From: Desulfarculaceae bacterium
Lineage (GTDB): Bacteria > Desulfobacterota > Desulfarculia > Desulfarculales > Desulfarculaceae
Reading direction: 5' to 3'
DNA length: 59,099 bases
Assembly (NCBI GenBank): GCA_027067385.1
Contig: JAMOVV010000028.1
Span: forward strand, 1 to 59,099
Part shown: in pieces, positions 42,336 through 51,608 of the stretch
How positions within the stretch are numbered: the first letter of the stretch is position 1
How the letters are laid out: each line of letters starts with the position of its first letter
The notes under the pieces: model-generated
Seen by the model: only the letters and a program-made list of their open reading frames with translations
What the model was told of the DNA's origin: nothing
Database searches by the model: none
Made by a program: the position numbers and the translations under genes

Positions 42336-43772
42336 ATGAGTCACTACCACCAACAAAGCGCCTACCAGCGGGGCGACCTCTCGGGTCACGGCCTGGACTG
42401 GTCCCGGCAGCCGCATCCCTTTAAACGCTATAGCAACCGCGAGCCCCGGCCCATGGCCCGGCCGCGCTGGCCCGCCGCCGGGTTCTTTGACCTGGCCCGG
42501 GGCAATGCGCCCCGGCCGCCGGCCTCTGTCCTGGACGAGGCCACCGTGTCCTCGCTGCTGCTCATGAGCGCCGGCATCACCGCCCTGGCCAAGAGCGCGG
42601 ACCAGGCCATGGGACTGCGCGCCCCGGCCAGCGCCGGGGCCCTGTACCCGGCCGAGCTATACCTGGTGGCCGAGGAGGTGGCGGACCTGGAGCCCGGCGT
42701 CTACCACTTCTCCCCAGACCAGCCGGGCCTGCACCCCCTGTGGCCCGGCCGCCTGGCCAGGCGGGCCGGCCAGGCCCTGGGCCGCGAGCCGTCCCGCTTG
42801 AGCTTTTTCATAACCGCCATGTACTGGCGCAGCGTGTGGAAATACCGCGGCCGGGCCTACCGCTACTGCCTGCTGGACAGCGGCCACATGCTGGCCAACC
42901 TAGAGTTGGCCTTGGCCGCCCATGGCCTGGCCTCGGCCACGGTCTACAACTTCGTGGACTCGGCCGCCAGCGCCCTGTTGGGCCTGGCCCCGCGCGACGA
43001 GGCGGCCTTGGTGGGCCTGGCCGCCGGCGGGGCGGTGGAGAACCCCGAGCCAGACGCCGGCGGCCTGCCCCCGCTGGACCTGGCGGCCCAGCCGCTCTCA
43101 AGCCGGGTGGGGGTGGACCAGCAGGTGTTGGAGGCCCACCGCGCGGGTATCCTCACCCGGGCTGAGCCCAACCCGGCCATCCCCCCGGCCCGCCGGCCTG
43201 AAAACGGCGTGGCCCTGCCGGCGCCCACCGGCGGGCCGGCCGATCTCCTGGAGGTGGTGCGGCGGCGGCGTTCGCGGCGCAACTTCATCCCCGCCACCCT
43301 GGGCCTGGAGGACTGCTCCAATCTCTTGGCCGCCGCCCTGCCGGGCCCGTCGCGCCTGGGCGTAACCGTGGCGCTCAAAACCCCCGACCTGCCGGCCGGG
43401 CCCTATCGCTACCTACCGGGACACCACCTGCTCAGCGCCCAACCGGCCGGCGGCGGCGACCCGGCCCACCAGGTGGCCGCGGCCTGCCTGAACCAGATGT
43501 GGGTGGGCCAGGCCGCCCTGCTCCTGCTCTTGTCCGCCCCGGTGGCACACACCGCCGAGGTGAGCGGACCCCGCTCCTACCGCCATCTCATGCTGGACGC
43601 CGGCGCCGCCGGCCAGCGGCTCTACCTGGCGGCCACCGCCCTGGGCCTGGGCTGCTGCGGGGTGGGGGCCTTTTACGACGCCGAACTGGCCGCGGCCATG
43701 GGCCTGCCGCCGGGCGAGGTCCCCCTGTACCTCCTGGCCTGTGGCCCGGTCAAGGGAGGCATCGGCCTTTAG
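42336..43772 (+). CDS. SagB/ThcOx-type nitroreductase-fold dehydrogenase, two-domain
   Basis: 478 residues made of two nitroreductase-fold halves. The first (residues about 60-235) includes LRAPASAGALYPAELYLV and AYRYCLLDSGHMLANL. The second (from about 305) has the FMN-phosphate motif VVRRRRSRRNF, then the AAAxLGLGCCGVGAF helix. This is the layout of SagB-type FMN dehydrogenases, which oxidise azolines in thiazole/oxazole-modified peptides, and of their uncharacterised homologs. No YcaO or precursor peptide gene is nearby, so peptide modification is not supported. Ten base pairs separate it from the GH57 gene upstream. Confidence 0.85.
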   Translation: MSHYHQQSAYQRGDLSGHGLDWSRQPHPFKRYSNREPRPMARPRWPAAGFFDLARGNAPRPPASVLDEATVSSLLLMSAGITALAKSADQAMGLRAPASAGALYPAELYLVAEEVADLEPGVYHFSPDQPGLHPLWPGRLARRAGQALGREPSRLSFFITAMYWRSVWKYRGRAYRYCLLDSGHMLANLELALAAHGLASATVYNFVDSAASALLGLAPRDEAALVGLAAGGAVENPEPDAGGLPPLDLAAQPLSSRVGVDQQVLEAHRAGILTRAEPNPAIPPARRPENGVALPAPTGGPADLLEVVRRRRSRRNFIPATLGLEDCSNLLAAALPGPSRLGVTVALKTPDLPAGPYRYLPGHHLLSAQPAGGGDPAHQVAAACLNQMWVGQAALLLLLSAPVAHTAEVSGPRSYRHLMLDAGAAGQRLYLAATALGLGCCGVGAFYDAELAAAMGLPPGEVPLYLLACGPVKGGIGL

Positions 43773-43792
43773 CGCCGCCCGGCTCGGTGCGG

Positions 43793-43821
43793 TTGACAAA
43801 GTGCCGGGGCCATAATATTAA
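43793..43821 (+). promoter_or_regulatory. Candidate sigma-70 promoter of gmd
   Basis: A perfect TTGACA at 43793-43798, 17-bp spacing, and TATTAA at 43816-43821, in an otherwise GC-rich stretch. It lies about 100 bp upstream of the gmd start. The leader contains a direct repeat GAGGCAAGGC and a T-run. Confidence 0.6.
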
Positions 43822-43919
43822 TACGGCGGTCGCCGGGGGGGTGTCCCGGACGGACGCGTCGAGGCAAGGCCACGTTGAGGCAAGGCTTTTTTAGCACTAT
43901 TAATATCGGGTGAGCATAC

Positions 43920-44903
43920 ATGGCCCCAAAGGCACTCATCACCGGCATCACCGGGCAAGACGGCTCCTACCTGGCCGAGTTGCTCCTGGAACAAGGCTAC
44001 GAGGTCCACGCCATCATGCGGCGCTCGGCCAATGAAATCCCCGAGCACCGCACCTGGCGCATCAACCACCTTCTCGGCGACCTCACCCTGCACGACGCCT
44101 CGCTGGAAAACTTCGGCAGCCTCTACACCGTGGTGAGCCGGACCGAGCCGGACGAGTGTTACCACCTGGGGGCCCAGAGCTTCGTGGCCCTGTCCTTTGA
44201 AGACCCCTTTTCCACCTTTAACACCAACATCGGCGGCACCCTCAACATGCTCGAGGCGGTGCGCCAGTGCGCCCCCCGGTGCCGCTTCTACATGGCCGCC
44301 TCCAGTGAGATGTTCGGCAAGGTGCACGAGACCCCGCAAAACGAGGAGACGGTCTTTCACCCCCGCTCGCCCTACGGGGTGACCAAGGTGGCCGGCTTCG
44401 ACCTGGTGCGCAACTACCGCGAGGCCTATGACCTCTACGCCCTGTCGGGCATCCTGTACAACCACGAGTCGCCCCGCCGGGGCATGGAGTTTGTCACCCG
44501 CAAGATCACCCGCCACGCGGCCATGATCAAGCTGGGGCTGGCCGACGAGGTGCGCCTGGGCAACCTGGAGGCCAAGCGCGACTGGGGTCACGCCAAGGAC
44601 TACGTGCGGGCCATGTGGCTCATGCTGCAACAGGACCAGCCCGAGGACTACGTGGTGGCCTCGGGCGAGACCCACTCGGTGCGCGAGTTCGCCCAGATCG
44701 CCTTTGACCAGGTGGGGCTCAACTACGAGGACTACGTAACCATCGACCCGGCCTTCTTCCGCCCGGCCGAGGTGGACCTGCTGCTGGGCGACCCCGGCAA
44801 GGCCAAGGCCCAACTGGGCTGGGAGCCGGCCTACAGCTTCGAAGACCTGGTGCGCGAGATGGTCGACAGCGACCTGGAGCAGGTCAAAGCCACCCTGGAG
44901 TAA
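43920..44903 (+). CDS. gmd: GDP-mannose 4,6-dehydratase
   Basis: 327 residues of the short-chain dehydrogenase/reductase fold. The NADP motif is TGITGQDGSYLAELL. The active-site Tyr-Lys lies in HPRSPYGVTKVAG with the preceding Ser in AASSEMFG, and YNHESPRRGMEFVTRKIT is the substrate segment typical of GMD. It converts GDP-mannose to GDP-4-keto-6-deoxymannose, a precursor of GDP-fucose, GDP-rhamnose or perosamine for surface polysaccharides. No downstream epimerase/reductase is adjacent. Confidence 0.95.
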   Translation: MAPKALITGITGQDGSYLAELLLEQGYEVHAIMRRSANEIPEHRTWRINHLLGDLTLHDASLENFGSLYTVVSRTEPDECYHLGAQSFVALSFEDPFSTFNTNIGGTLNMLEAVRQCAPRCRFYMAASSEMFGKVHETPQNEETVFHPRSPYGVTKVAGFDLVRNYREAYDLYALSGILYNHESPRRGMEFVTRKITRHAAMIKLGLADEVRLGNLEAKRDWGHAKDYVRAMWLMLQQDQPEDYVVASGETHSVREFAQIAFDQVGLNYEDYVTIDPAFFRPAEVDLLLGDPGKAKAQLGWEPAYSFEDLVREMVDSDLEQVKATLE

Positions 44904-45106
44904 TCCCGCCCCGGGGTCCTTGACCCTGCCGCCAAGACCCGCCCCGCCGCCAGGGACTGCACCGGCGCCTGCCGGCAACCACTTGATATCATTTACTGCC
45001 AAGAGTGCCGGCCCGCCTTTACACCACCGGAGGTTGGTGGTAGATATATTGACTTGATCAAAGGTGTCAGAGACAGCTACCGGCCGATTCCGCCAGGGGA
45101 GATGGC

Positions 45107-46063
45107 ATGATAGAGGTCAAGGGTCTGTGTAAACGTTTCGGCGCCAACCTGGCCGTGGACGAACTGAGTTTCACGGTGCAGCGCGGCGAAATCCTCGGTT
45201 TCCTGGGCCCCAACGGGGCCGGCAAAACCACCACCATCCGCATCCTGACCGGGTTCTTCCCACCCAACGAGGGCACCGCCCTGGTGGGCGGGCGCGACGT
45301 GCTCGAAGACATCATGGCCGTGCGGGCCATGATCGGCTATTTGCCCGAGAGCGTGCCGCTCTACAGCGAAATGCGGGTGGGCGAGTACCTGCATTTCGTG
45401 GGCCGGGCCAAGGGGTTATCCTCCAAACAGGCCAAACAAGAGGCCGGCCGGGTCATCGAGGCGGTGGGACTGGGCCCGCGCACCGGCCAGCTCATCGGCC
45501 AGTTGTCCAAGGGCTACCGCCAGAGGGTGGGCCTGGCCCAGGCCCTGGTCTCCGACCCGCCGGTGCTCATCTTGGACGAGCCCACCATCGGGCTGGACCC
45601 GGGGCAGATCGTGGAAATCCGCTCCCTGGTCAGAAGCTTCGCCGGCCACAAGACGGTGATGCTCTCAAGCCACATCCTGCCCGAGGTGGAGGCCACCTGC
45701 GACCGGGTGGTGATCATCAACCACGGCCGCCTGGCCGCCGAGGTGGACCTGCGCACCGAAGCCCAGAGCGGCGCCGGCCTGCGCCTGGTGGCCCGCGGCC
45801 CGGCCGAGGAGTTGGGCCGCCTGGTTGCCGCGGTGCCCGGGGTGGGCTCGGTCGAGCCCCTGCAGCCGCCGCCCGGCGAGGCCGACGCGGTCGGCTTTAT
45901 TATCCAGGCCGGGGAAGACCAGGCCGTGCGCGGCCGCCTGGCCAAGGCGGTGGTGGAGGCCGGCTGCGAGCTCCTGGAGCTGGCGCCGGCGGCCACCCAC
46001 CTGGAAGACCTCTTCCTGCGGGTCATCGGCAGCGAGGCCGCCGCGGACAAGGAGGCGGCATGA
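45107..46063 (+). CDS. ABC transporter ATP-binding protein (GldA-like)
   Basis: 318 residues. Walker A is GPNGAGKTT, the Q-loop region is FLPENVPLY-like (YLPESVPLY), the signature is LSKGYRQRV and Walker B is VLILDEPTIGLDP. A C-terminal accessory domain follows from about residue 225. It is the ATPase of a four-gene export-type unit, and overlaps the permease ATG by 4 bp. Similarity in order and signature is to the GldA/GldF/GldG systems and the general ABC-2 exporters. The substrate is unknown. Confidence 0.9.
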   Translation: MIEVKGLCKRFGANLAVDELSFTVQRGEILGFLGPNGAGKTTTIRILTGFFPPNEGTALVGGRDVLEDIMAVRAMIGYLPESVPLYSEMRVGEYLHFVGRAKGLSSKQAKQEAGRVIEAVGLGPRTGQLIGQLSKGYRQRVGLAQALVSDPPVLILDEPTIGLDPGQIVEIRSLVRSFAGHKTVMLSSHILPEVEATCDRVVIINHGRLAAEVDLRTEAQSGAGLRLVARGPAEELGRLVAAVPGVGSVEPLQPPPGEADAVGFIIQAGEDQAVRGRLAKAVVEAGCELLELAPAATHLEDLFLRVIGSEAAADKEAA

Positions 46064-46827
46064 AAGCGCTAAAAGCCATATACCTGCGCGAGCTGAGAGC
46101 CTATTTCCTCTCGCCGATCTTCTACGTGATCCTGGTGGTCTTCCAGGTGGTCACCGGGTTCTTCTACTTCCTGCACGTGGCCGGCTACATGGAGCGCTCC
46201 ATGATGGCCGCCCGCAACCCCATGGCCATGCAGGTAGACTTGCAGACCATGCTCATCGGGCCGGTGATGCTCAACATGGCCTTTCTCATGATGATCATCG
46301 CCCCCATCCTCACCATGCGCCTGCTGGCCGAGGAAAAAAAGAGCGGCACCCTGGAGCTGCTGCTGTCCTACCCGGTGAGCGACACGATGGTGGTGCTCGG
46401 CAAGTTCCTGGCGGTGTGGACCGTGTACGCTCTGATGATCCTGCTGTCTTCCTCGGGACTGGGCCTGCTGTTCTGGCTCACCGAGCCCCACCTGCCGGCC
46501 ATGCTCACCGGCTACCTGGGGCTGATGCTGGTGGGCGCGGCCTTCTTGTCGGTGGGGCTCTTGGCCAGCGCGCTCACCGAAAACCAGATCGTGGCCGCCA
46601 CCAACACCTTCCCGGTGCTCATCTTGTTCTGGGTGATGGGTTTTGCCAGCTTCGTGGCCCCGCCGGCCACGGGCAAGGTACTGGAGTCGCTGTCCACCCT
46701 CACTCACCTGGAAAAGTTGAACCAGGGGCTGATCGACACGGCCGACCTGGCCTTTTTCGTATTGTTCACGGCCTTTTTCCTGTTCACGGCCATTAGAGTC
46801 CTGGAGGCCAAACGGTGGAAGGTTTAA
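46060..46827 (+). CDS. ABC-2 type permease (GldF-like)
   Basis: 255 residues with about six transmembrane segments. It starts LRAYFLSPIFYVILVVFQ and includes the RLLAEEKKSGTLELLLSYPVSD coupling motif typical of ABC-2/GldF permeases. It forms the membrane pore driven by the upstream ATPase. It overlaps both neighbours: 4 bp with the ATPase gene and 13 bp with the next gene. Confidence 0.9.
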   Translation: MKALKAIYLRELRAYFLSPIFYVILVVFQVVTGFFYFLHVAGYMERSMMAARNPMAMQVDLQTMLIGPVMLNMAFLMMIIAPILTMRLLAEEKKSGTLELLLSYPVSDTMVVLGKFLAVWTVYALMILLSSSGLGLLFWLTEPHLPAMLTGYLGLMLVGAAFLSVGLLASALTENQIVAATNTFPVLILFWVMGFASFVAPPATGKVLESLSTLTHLEKLNQGLIDTADLAFFVLFTAFFLFTAIRVLEAKRWKV

Positions 46828-48386
46828 AGAGCAACCTGGCGGCGCGGGTCCTGGCCATTGCCGGCTTGTTCCTGCTGGGCCTGGGGGGGCTGGTCTATGC
46901 CCTGGCCACCTTTAAATATTTCTGGGGGCTGGTCCTGGCCGGCGCCGGCCTGGTCTTGCTGGTGGTGGCCGCGGTGGTCAACCGCCGCTCCCTGGCCCGC
47001 ATGGCCACCCATCGCCAGACCCGCCTGGGCCTGGGCTCGCTGGTGGGGGTGCTGGCCTTCTTGGCCCTGGTGATCTTCCTGGGAGCCTTGGCCAGCCGCC
47101 ATCACCTGCGTTTCGACTTGTCCAAGAGCGGCCAGCACACCCTGGCCCCCCAGACCAGGCAGGTGCTGAAAAACCTCCCGGAGCCGGTGGAGGCCCTGGC
47201 CTTTTTCCAGGCGGTGGAGATGGGGCGCGAGCCCACCGAGCAGTTGTTGTCCCAGTTCCACTACCGCAACCCCAAGTTCACCTATCGCCTGGTGGACCCC
47301 GACCAAGAGCCCACCCTGGCCGAGCGCTACCAGGTCAACGCCTACGGCACAGTGGTGCTGGTGGCCGGTGACCGACACGAGTCGATAAAGGCGGTGGACG
47401 AGCAAAACCTCACCAATGCCCTGATCCGGGTGACCAAAAAGGGCCAAAAGATCATCTACTGGCTAATCGGCCACGGCGAACGCTCGCTCACAGACGAGGG
47501 CAAAGCCGGCTATAGCCGGCTGGCGGCCTCGCTGAAGCAGCAGCACTACTTGATCAAGCCGCTTGTCTTGGCCACGGCCAAGCAGGTGCCGGCCGACGGC
47601 GCCGCCGTGGTGGTGGCCGGCCCACGCAAGCCCCTGGCCAAGGTGGAAAAGGAGCGCCTGGGCGCCTACCTGGCCAGTGGCGGCCGAGTCCTGATCCTGC
47701 TGGACCCCCAGTACGACGGCGGGCTCACCGAGTGGCTGGCCGCCCGCGGGGTGAAGCTGGGCCAAGACCTGGTGGTGGACTTGGCCAGCCGGGAGTATGG
47801 CAAAAGTCCTTTCGCCCCGGTGAGCGCGGCCTACGCCGACCACGAGATCACCCGCCCCATGGCCAACACCCTCACCTTCTTCACGGTGGCCCGCTCGGTG
47901 AGCCCGGCTAAGAAAGTGCCGGCCGGCTTTCAGGTGGTCCCCCTGGTGTTTAGCAGCAAGCTGTCCTGGGCCGAAACCGACCTGGAGGGCATGCGCAATA
48001 AATCGCCTGAGTTCGACAAGGGCCGTGACACCCCCGGGCCGGTGAGCCTGGGGGTGGTGGTCACCCTGCCGGCGCCCAAGCCCAAGCCGGGGCATAAAGG
48101 ACCCGCGCCCACCGCCGGGCAACTGGTGGTCATCGGCGACTCGGAGTTCGCCGCCAATCCCGACCTGGGCCAGGTGGGCAACCGCGACCTGATCCTCAAC
48201 TGCATCAGCTATCTGGCCCAGGAGGCCGACCTGGTATCGCTGCGGCCCAAGATGGCCGGCGGCGAGTCCATGATCCTGGACCTGTTCCAGGCCCGCATGG
48301 TCTTCTGGTTGCCGGTGGTGGTGGTGCCGCTTATCTTTGCCATCATCGGCGTGGTGGTGGTGCTGCGGCGCAGGAGGGTGGCGTGA
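46815..48386 (+). CDS. GldG-like ABC-type transport system auxiliary protein
   Basis: 523 residues from GTG 46815, preceded by GGAGG at 46803-46807. Three N-terminal hydrophobic segments (to about residue 95) are followed by a large extracytoplasmic domain with the GldG-type region (QTRQVLKNLPEPVEALAFF, then KGQKIIYWLIGHGERSL), and one C-terminal membrane helix near 500. GldG-like proteins work with GldF and GldA, in Bacteroidetes for gliding, elsewhere for unknown secretion or envelope functions. It is translationally coupled to the permease. Confidence 0.87.
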   Translation: MEGLKSNLAARVLAIAGLFLLGLGGLVYALATFKYFWGLVLAGAGLVLLVVAAVVNRRSLARMATHRQTRLGLGSLVGVLAFLALVIFLGALASRHHLRFDLSKSGQHTLAPQTRQVLKNLPEPVEALAFFQAVEMGREPTEQLLSQFHYRNPKFTYRLVDPDQEPTLAERYQVNAYGTVVLVAGDRHESIKAVDEQNLTNALIRVTKKGQKIIYWLIGHGERSLTDEGKAGYSRLAASLKQQHYLIKPLVLATAKQVPADGAAVVVAGPRKPLAKVEKERLGAYLASGGRVLILLDPQYDGGLTEWLAARGVKLGQDLVVDLASREYGKSPFAPVSAAYADHEITRPMANTLTFFTVARSVSPAKKVPAGFQVVPLVFSSKLSWAETDLEGMRNKSPEFDKGRDTPGPVSLGVVVTLPAPKPKPGHKGPAPTAGQLVVIGDSEFAANPDLGQVGNRDLILNCISYLAQEADLVSLRPKMAGGESMILDLFQARMVFWLPVVVVPLIFAIIGVVVVLRRRRVA

Positions 48387-49774
48387 AACCGCGGCAGCTA
48401 ATCGTCTGGTTGGTCCTGGTGGCGGTGGCCGCCACCGCCTATATTTTGATCAGCCGCAGGGACCAACAGCAGGCCGCCCAAAAGGAACGCGCCGCCCGCA
48501 TCATGGCCCTGGACGACCCCCGCCTGGTGGCCAGCCTGGAGATCAGCGGCTCCAAGGTGAAGCATCCCATCAAGATCGAGCGCCGCGACAAAGAACACCG
48601 CTGGGCCCTGCTGACCCCGGTCAAGACCGATGGCGACGGGGTGGTGATCGGCAAGGTGGCGGCCACCTTGATGACCGCCACCGTGGCCCGCCGGCTCTCG
48701 GCCCAGAAAGACCTGGCCCCCTTTGGGCTGGACCCGCCGCACTACCGCCTGAAGCTGGTCACCAAGGACGGCGTGGCCAAGACCCTGCTGGTGGGCAAGG
48801 TGAGCCCCACCCGCGAGTACGTCTACGCCGCCCTGCCCGGCAGCCGTGAGGTCCTGCTGCTGCCCTCGGACCAGGGGCGGGCCATGTTCGTGGGGCTCTT
48901 TGACCTGCGCAGCAAGTCGGTGCTGGACTTCGTGGTCTCCGACGTGGTGCGCCTGGAGCTGCAAAGTCCCGGCCAGGCCAAGCCCCTGGTGCTGGTGCGT
49001 AAAATCGGCGGCGCCCGGCCCGACTGGCGCTTCAAGGACGGCTCCCGGGTCGACCCCGAGGCCATGGTGGATTTGCTGTACCAGGTGCACGGCTTGCAGG
49101 CGGTGGGTTTTGAGGACCCACCCTTTGACCCGGCCGCCAAGGGCCTGGAATCCCCCCGCGGCATGGTGGTGATGGGGCTGCAATCCGGCCAGCGGGCCGG
49201 TATACTCATCGGCAAGAAAACCAAGGACCAGCAACACAGCTATGTCCGGCGCCTGTCGGGCGGATCGCTCATGGTGGTCAAGGAGCTGAGCCTGGAGCGC
49301 CTGCGTCGCAAGCCCGAGCAGTTGGCCTACCGCCGGCCCTGGGAGCTGGACCGCCGCGACGTGGTCCGGCTCACGGTGCAGGTGGGTAAAAAGTCCACTA
49401 CCTACGCCCGACCCGAGGGGCGGTGGGTGCGCACCCAGCCCCCCGGCGACCACAAGAGCGGCGAGGCGGCCTCCCTGCTGGTATGGGACCTGGCCAACCT
49501 GCACTGGCAAAAGATACTGCCCGCCGGCGGGGATTACGGCCTGGTGTCCCCCCGCGCGGTTATCGTGCTGACCTTGCAGACCCCCGCCCCCAAGGGCAAA
49601 CCCGCACCCAAGTGTGAGCCCCGGGTGCTCAAGGTGGGCAAGGTGGACCCGGCCAGCAAGCTGCTGGCCATAAAGGTCGATGGCGATGATAGAGTTTTTG
49701 GGGTAAAACCCGAGTTGATAAAGAGCATCCCCGGCCTGGACCCAGGGAAAAGCCCCCGGCCCGGCCAACCATAA
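48383..49774 (+). CDS. DUF4340 domain protein, partner of the Gld-like ABC system
   Basis: 463 residues. The N-terminus is a single membrane anchor (LIVWLVLVAVAATAYIL), the rest extracytoplasmic with repeated domains of the DUF4340 type: GLDPPHYRLKLVTKDG and the VLLLPSDQGRAMF, KSVLDF spacing. This family regularly accompanies GldG-like ABC components. It starts 4 bp inside the preceding gene. Its role is unknown. The operon continues closely into rpoZ (12 bp). Confidence 0.82.
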   Translation: MKPRQLIVWLVLVAVAATAYILISRRDQQQAAQKERAARIMALDDPRLVASLEISGSKVKHPIKIERRDKEHRWALLTPVKTDGDGVVIGKVAATLMTATVARRLSAQKDLAPFGLDPPHYRLKLVTKDGVAKTLLVGKVSPTREYVYAALPGSREVLLLPSDQGRAMFVGLFDLRSKSVLDFVVSDVVRLELQSPGQAKPLVLVRKIGGARPDWRFKDGSRVDPEAMVDLLYQVHGLQAVGFEDPPFDPAAKGLESPRGMVVMGLQSGQRAGILIGKKTKDQQHSYVRRLSGGSLMVVKELSLERLRRKPEQLAYRRPWELDRRDVVRLTVQVGKKSTTYARPEGRWVRTQPPGDHKSGEAASLLVWDLANLHWQKILPAGGDYGLVSPRAVIVLTLQTPAPKGKPAPKCEPRVLKVGKVDPASKLLAIKVDGDDRVFGVKPELIKSIPGLDPGKSPRPGQP

Positions 49775-49786
49775 AGGAATGAAGCG

Positions 49787-50110
49787 ATGGCACGTGTAAC
49801 CGTCGAAGACTGCCTGCAAAAGGTCGACAGCCGTTTCAGCCTGGTCCACCTGGCCACCAAGCGGGTACGCCAACTGCGGGAGGGAGCCCCGCCGCTGTTG
49901 GAGTCCAAGAACAAAGAGGTGGTGCTGGCCCTGCGCGAAATCGCCGCCGGCCAGGTCTACCCGGTCACCGCCGAGGAGGCGGCCCAGGCCCGGGCCGAGG
50001 CCGAGGCCCGCGAGCGCCAGCGGCTCAGCGAGGCGGCCCAGGCCCTGCCGGCCGAGGGCGACCAGGACGCTGAGACGGCCCCGGCCGACAACCCGCCGGC
50101 CAAGGACTGA
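49787..50110 (+). CDS. rpoZ: DNA-directed RNA polymerase omega subunit
   Basis: 107 residues, with the omega family opening [30 protein letters not shown] and the [10 protein letters not shown] helix. The C-terminus is an Ala/Glu-rich tail of about 50 residues that is longer than in E. coli. Omega stabilises the polymerase beta-prime subunit and helps bind ppGpp in some bacteria. AAGGAATG precedes the start. Confidence 0.92.
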   Translation: MARVTVEDCLQKVDSRFSLVHLATKRVRQLREGAPPLLESKNKEVVLALREIAAGQVYPVTAEEAAQARAEAEARERQRLSEAAQALPAEGDQDAETAPADNPPAKD

Positions 50111-50117
50111 GGGCGTC

Positions 50118-50438
50118 ATGGCCGCTGCCGTTGTCAGCGCCCAAGAGCGGCGCAAACTGCTGGCCGCCAATTCGCCCCGCCTGGCCGAGGTGGGCCTGGC
50201 CTTTTTGGAGCTGGGCCGCTGGGGCGAGGCCCTGGAGTGCCTGGCCGCGGCCCAGGATACCTCCGGCCTGGAGCAGCTCCGGGACCTGGCCCTGGCCGCC
50301 GGCGACTACTTCTACACCACGGCCGCGGCGCGCGCCCTGGGCCAGGAGCTGAGTGACCAACAAATGGCGCAGATCGCCCAAACCGCCCGCCAGGGCGGCA
50401 AGGACACCTTTGCCGCGGCGGCCGAGGCGAACGACTAA
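50118..50438 (+). CDS. Small helical (TPR-like) protein of unknown function
   Basis: 106 residues, Ala/Leu/Glu-rich and predicted all-helical, with TPR-like ALECLAAAQ and LELGRWGEALE spacing. No cysteine cluster or membrane segment is visible beyond one central cysteine. It lies 7 bp after rpoZ and 12 bp before dnaJ in the same direction, so it is surely cotranscribed. Its position hints at a role with transcription or chaperone complexes; that is inference from context only. Strong codon bias supports a real gene. Confidence 0.72.
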   Translation: MAAAVVSAQERRKLLAANSPRLAEVGLAFLELGRWGEALECLAAAQDTSGLEQLRDLALAAGDYFYTTAAARALGQELSDQQMAQIAQTARQGGKDTFAAAAEAND

Positions 50439-50450
50439 AGCTGACCCAAG

Positions 50451-51608
50451 ATGAAACGCGACTACTACGAGATACTCAACGTTGATCGCGACGCCTCCAT
50501 CGAGGTGATCAAGGCCAGCTATCGCAAGTTGGCCTTGCAGTACCACCCGGATCGCAACCCCGGCGACTCGGAGGCCGAGGAGCGCTTCAAGGAATGCGCC
50601 GAGGCCTATGAAGTCCTGCGCGACGCGGAAAAACGCCGACTCTACGACACCTATGGCCACGAGGGCCTCAAGGGCGCCGGCTTCCAGGGCTTTGGCGGCG
50701 TGCACGACATTTTCAGCGCCTTCTCCGACATCTTCGAGGGCTTCTTCGGGTTCAGCGGCGGCGGCCAGCCCGGCGGGGCCCGCCAGGGCAGCGACCTGCG
50801 CTACGATGTGGAGATCAGCCTGGAAGAGGCCGCCCGGGGCAAAAAAGTGGACCTGGAGCTGCGGCGCGAGGTGGCCTGCCCGGCCTGCCACGGCCTGGGC
50901 CAAGCCGGCGGGGCCGAGCCCGAGCCCTGCCGCACCTGTGGGGGGCAGGGCCAGGTGACGCGCAGCCAGGGCTTTTTTCGCATGGCCACCACCTGCCCGG
51001 CCTGCCACGGGTCCGGCCGGGTGATCACCGACCCCTGCCCCGACTGCGGGGGCCAGGGCCGCACCCTGGAGGAGAAAACCCTCTCGGTCAAGGTGCCGGC
51101 GGGCATCGAGCACGGCCAGCGCATGCGCATGGCCGGCGAGGGCGAAGGCGGCTACGCCGGCGGACCGGCCGGTGACCTCTATGTCTTCGTGCACGTGGCC
51201 CCCCACCCGGTATTCGAGCGCCGCGGCCCGGACATCATGCGCCAGATGGAGATATCCATGGTCCAGGCCGCCCTGGGGGCCACGGTAGCCATCGAGACCC
51301 TCATCGACGACACCGTGGACGGCAAGATTCCGGCGGGCACCGAGTCCGGCGACGTCATCCGACTGCCCGGCCTGGGCATGCCGCGCCTGCGCTCACACTC
51401 GAACCGGCGCGGCGACATGTTGGTGCAGCTATTGGTGCGCACCCCCCAAAAGCTGAGCAAGCGCCAAAAAGAACTGCTACGGGAGTTCGCGCAGCTCGGT
51501 GACTACGGCGCCGCGCCCGAGGCCCAGGCCGACACCCCCGGGAACCCCAAAGCCAAACCCGGCGGCAAAAAGAAGGGCTTTTTCAAATCCTTAACCGGAG
51601 ACAACTGA
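50451..51608 (+). CDS. dnaJ: Molecular chaperone DnaJ
   Basis: 385 residues with all DnaJ parts: J-domain with HPDRNP (residues about 29-34), a Gly/Phe region ([11 protein letters not shown]), four zinc-finger cysteine pairs ([32 protein letters not shown]), and two substrate-binding beta domains. It delivers unfolded clients to DnaK and stimulates its ATPase. DnaK and GrpE are not in the window. The stop codon overlaps the moaC start by one base. The C-terminus has a Lys-rich extension ([12 protein letters not shown]). Confidence 0.95.
   Translation: MKRDYYEILNVDRDASIEVIKASYRKLALQYHPDRNPGDSEAEERFKECAEAYEVLRDAEKRRLYDTYGHEGLKGAGFQGFGGVHDIFSAFSDIFEGFFGFSGGGQPGGARQGSDLRYDVEISLEEAARGKKVDLELRREVACPACHGLGQAGGAEPEPCRTCGGQGQVTRSQGFFRMATTCPACHGSGRVITDPCPDCGGQGRTLEEKTLSVKVPAGIEHGQRMRMAGEGEGGYAGGPAGDLYVFVHVAPHPVFERRGPDIMRQMEISMVQAALGATVAIETLIDDTVDGKIPAGTESGDVIRLPGLGMPRLRSHSNRRGDMLVQLLVRTPQKLSKRQKELLREFAQLGDYGAAPEAQADTPGNPKAKPGGKKKGFFKSLTGDN

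Noticed and set aside
40523-42337. A 604-residue leftward frame over the GH57 glucanotransferase
   Set aside because: It mirrors the real gene's codon pattern (Val/Gly/Gln-rich), has no family motif, and the sense gene has clear catalytic residues.
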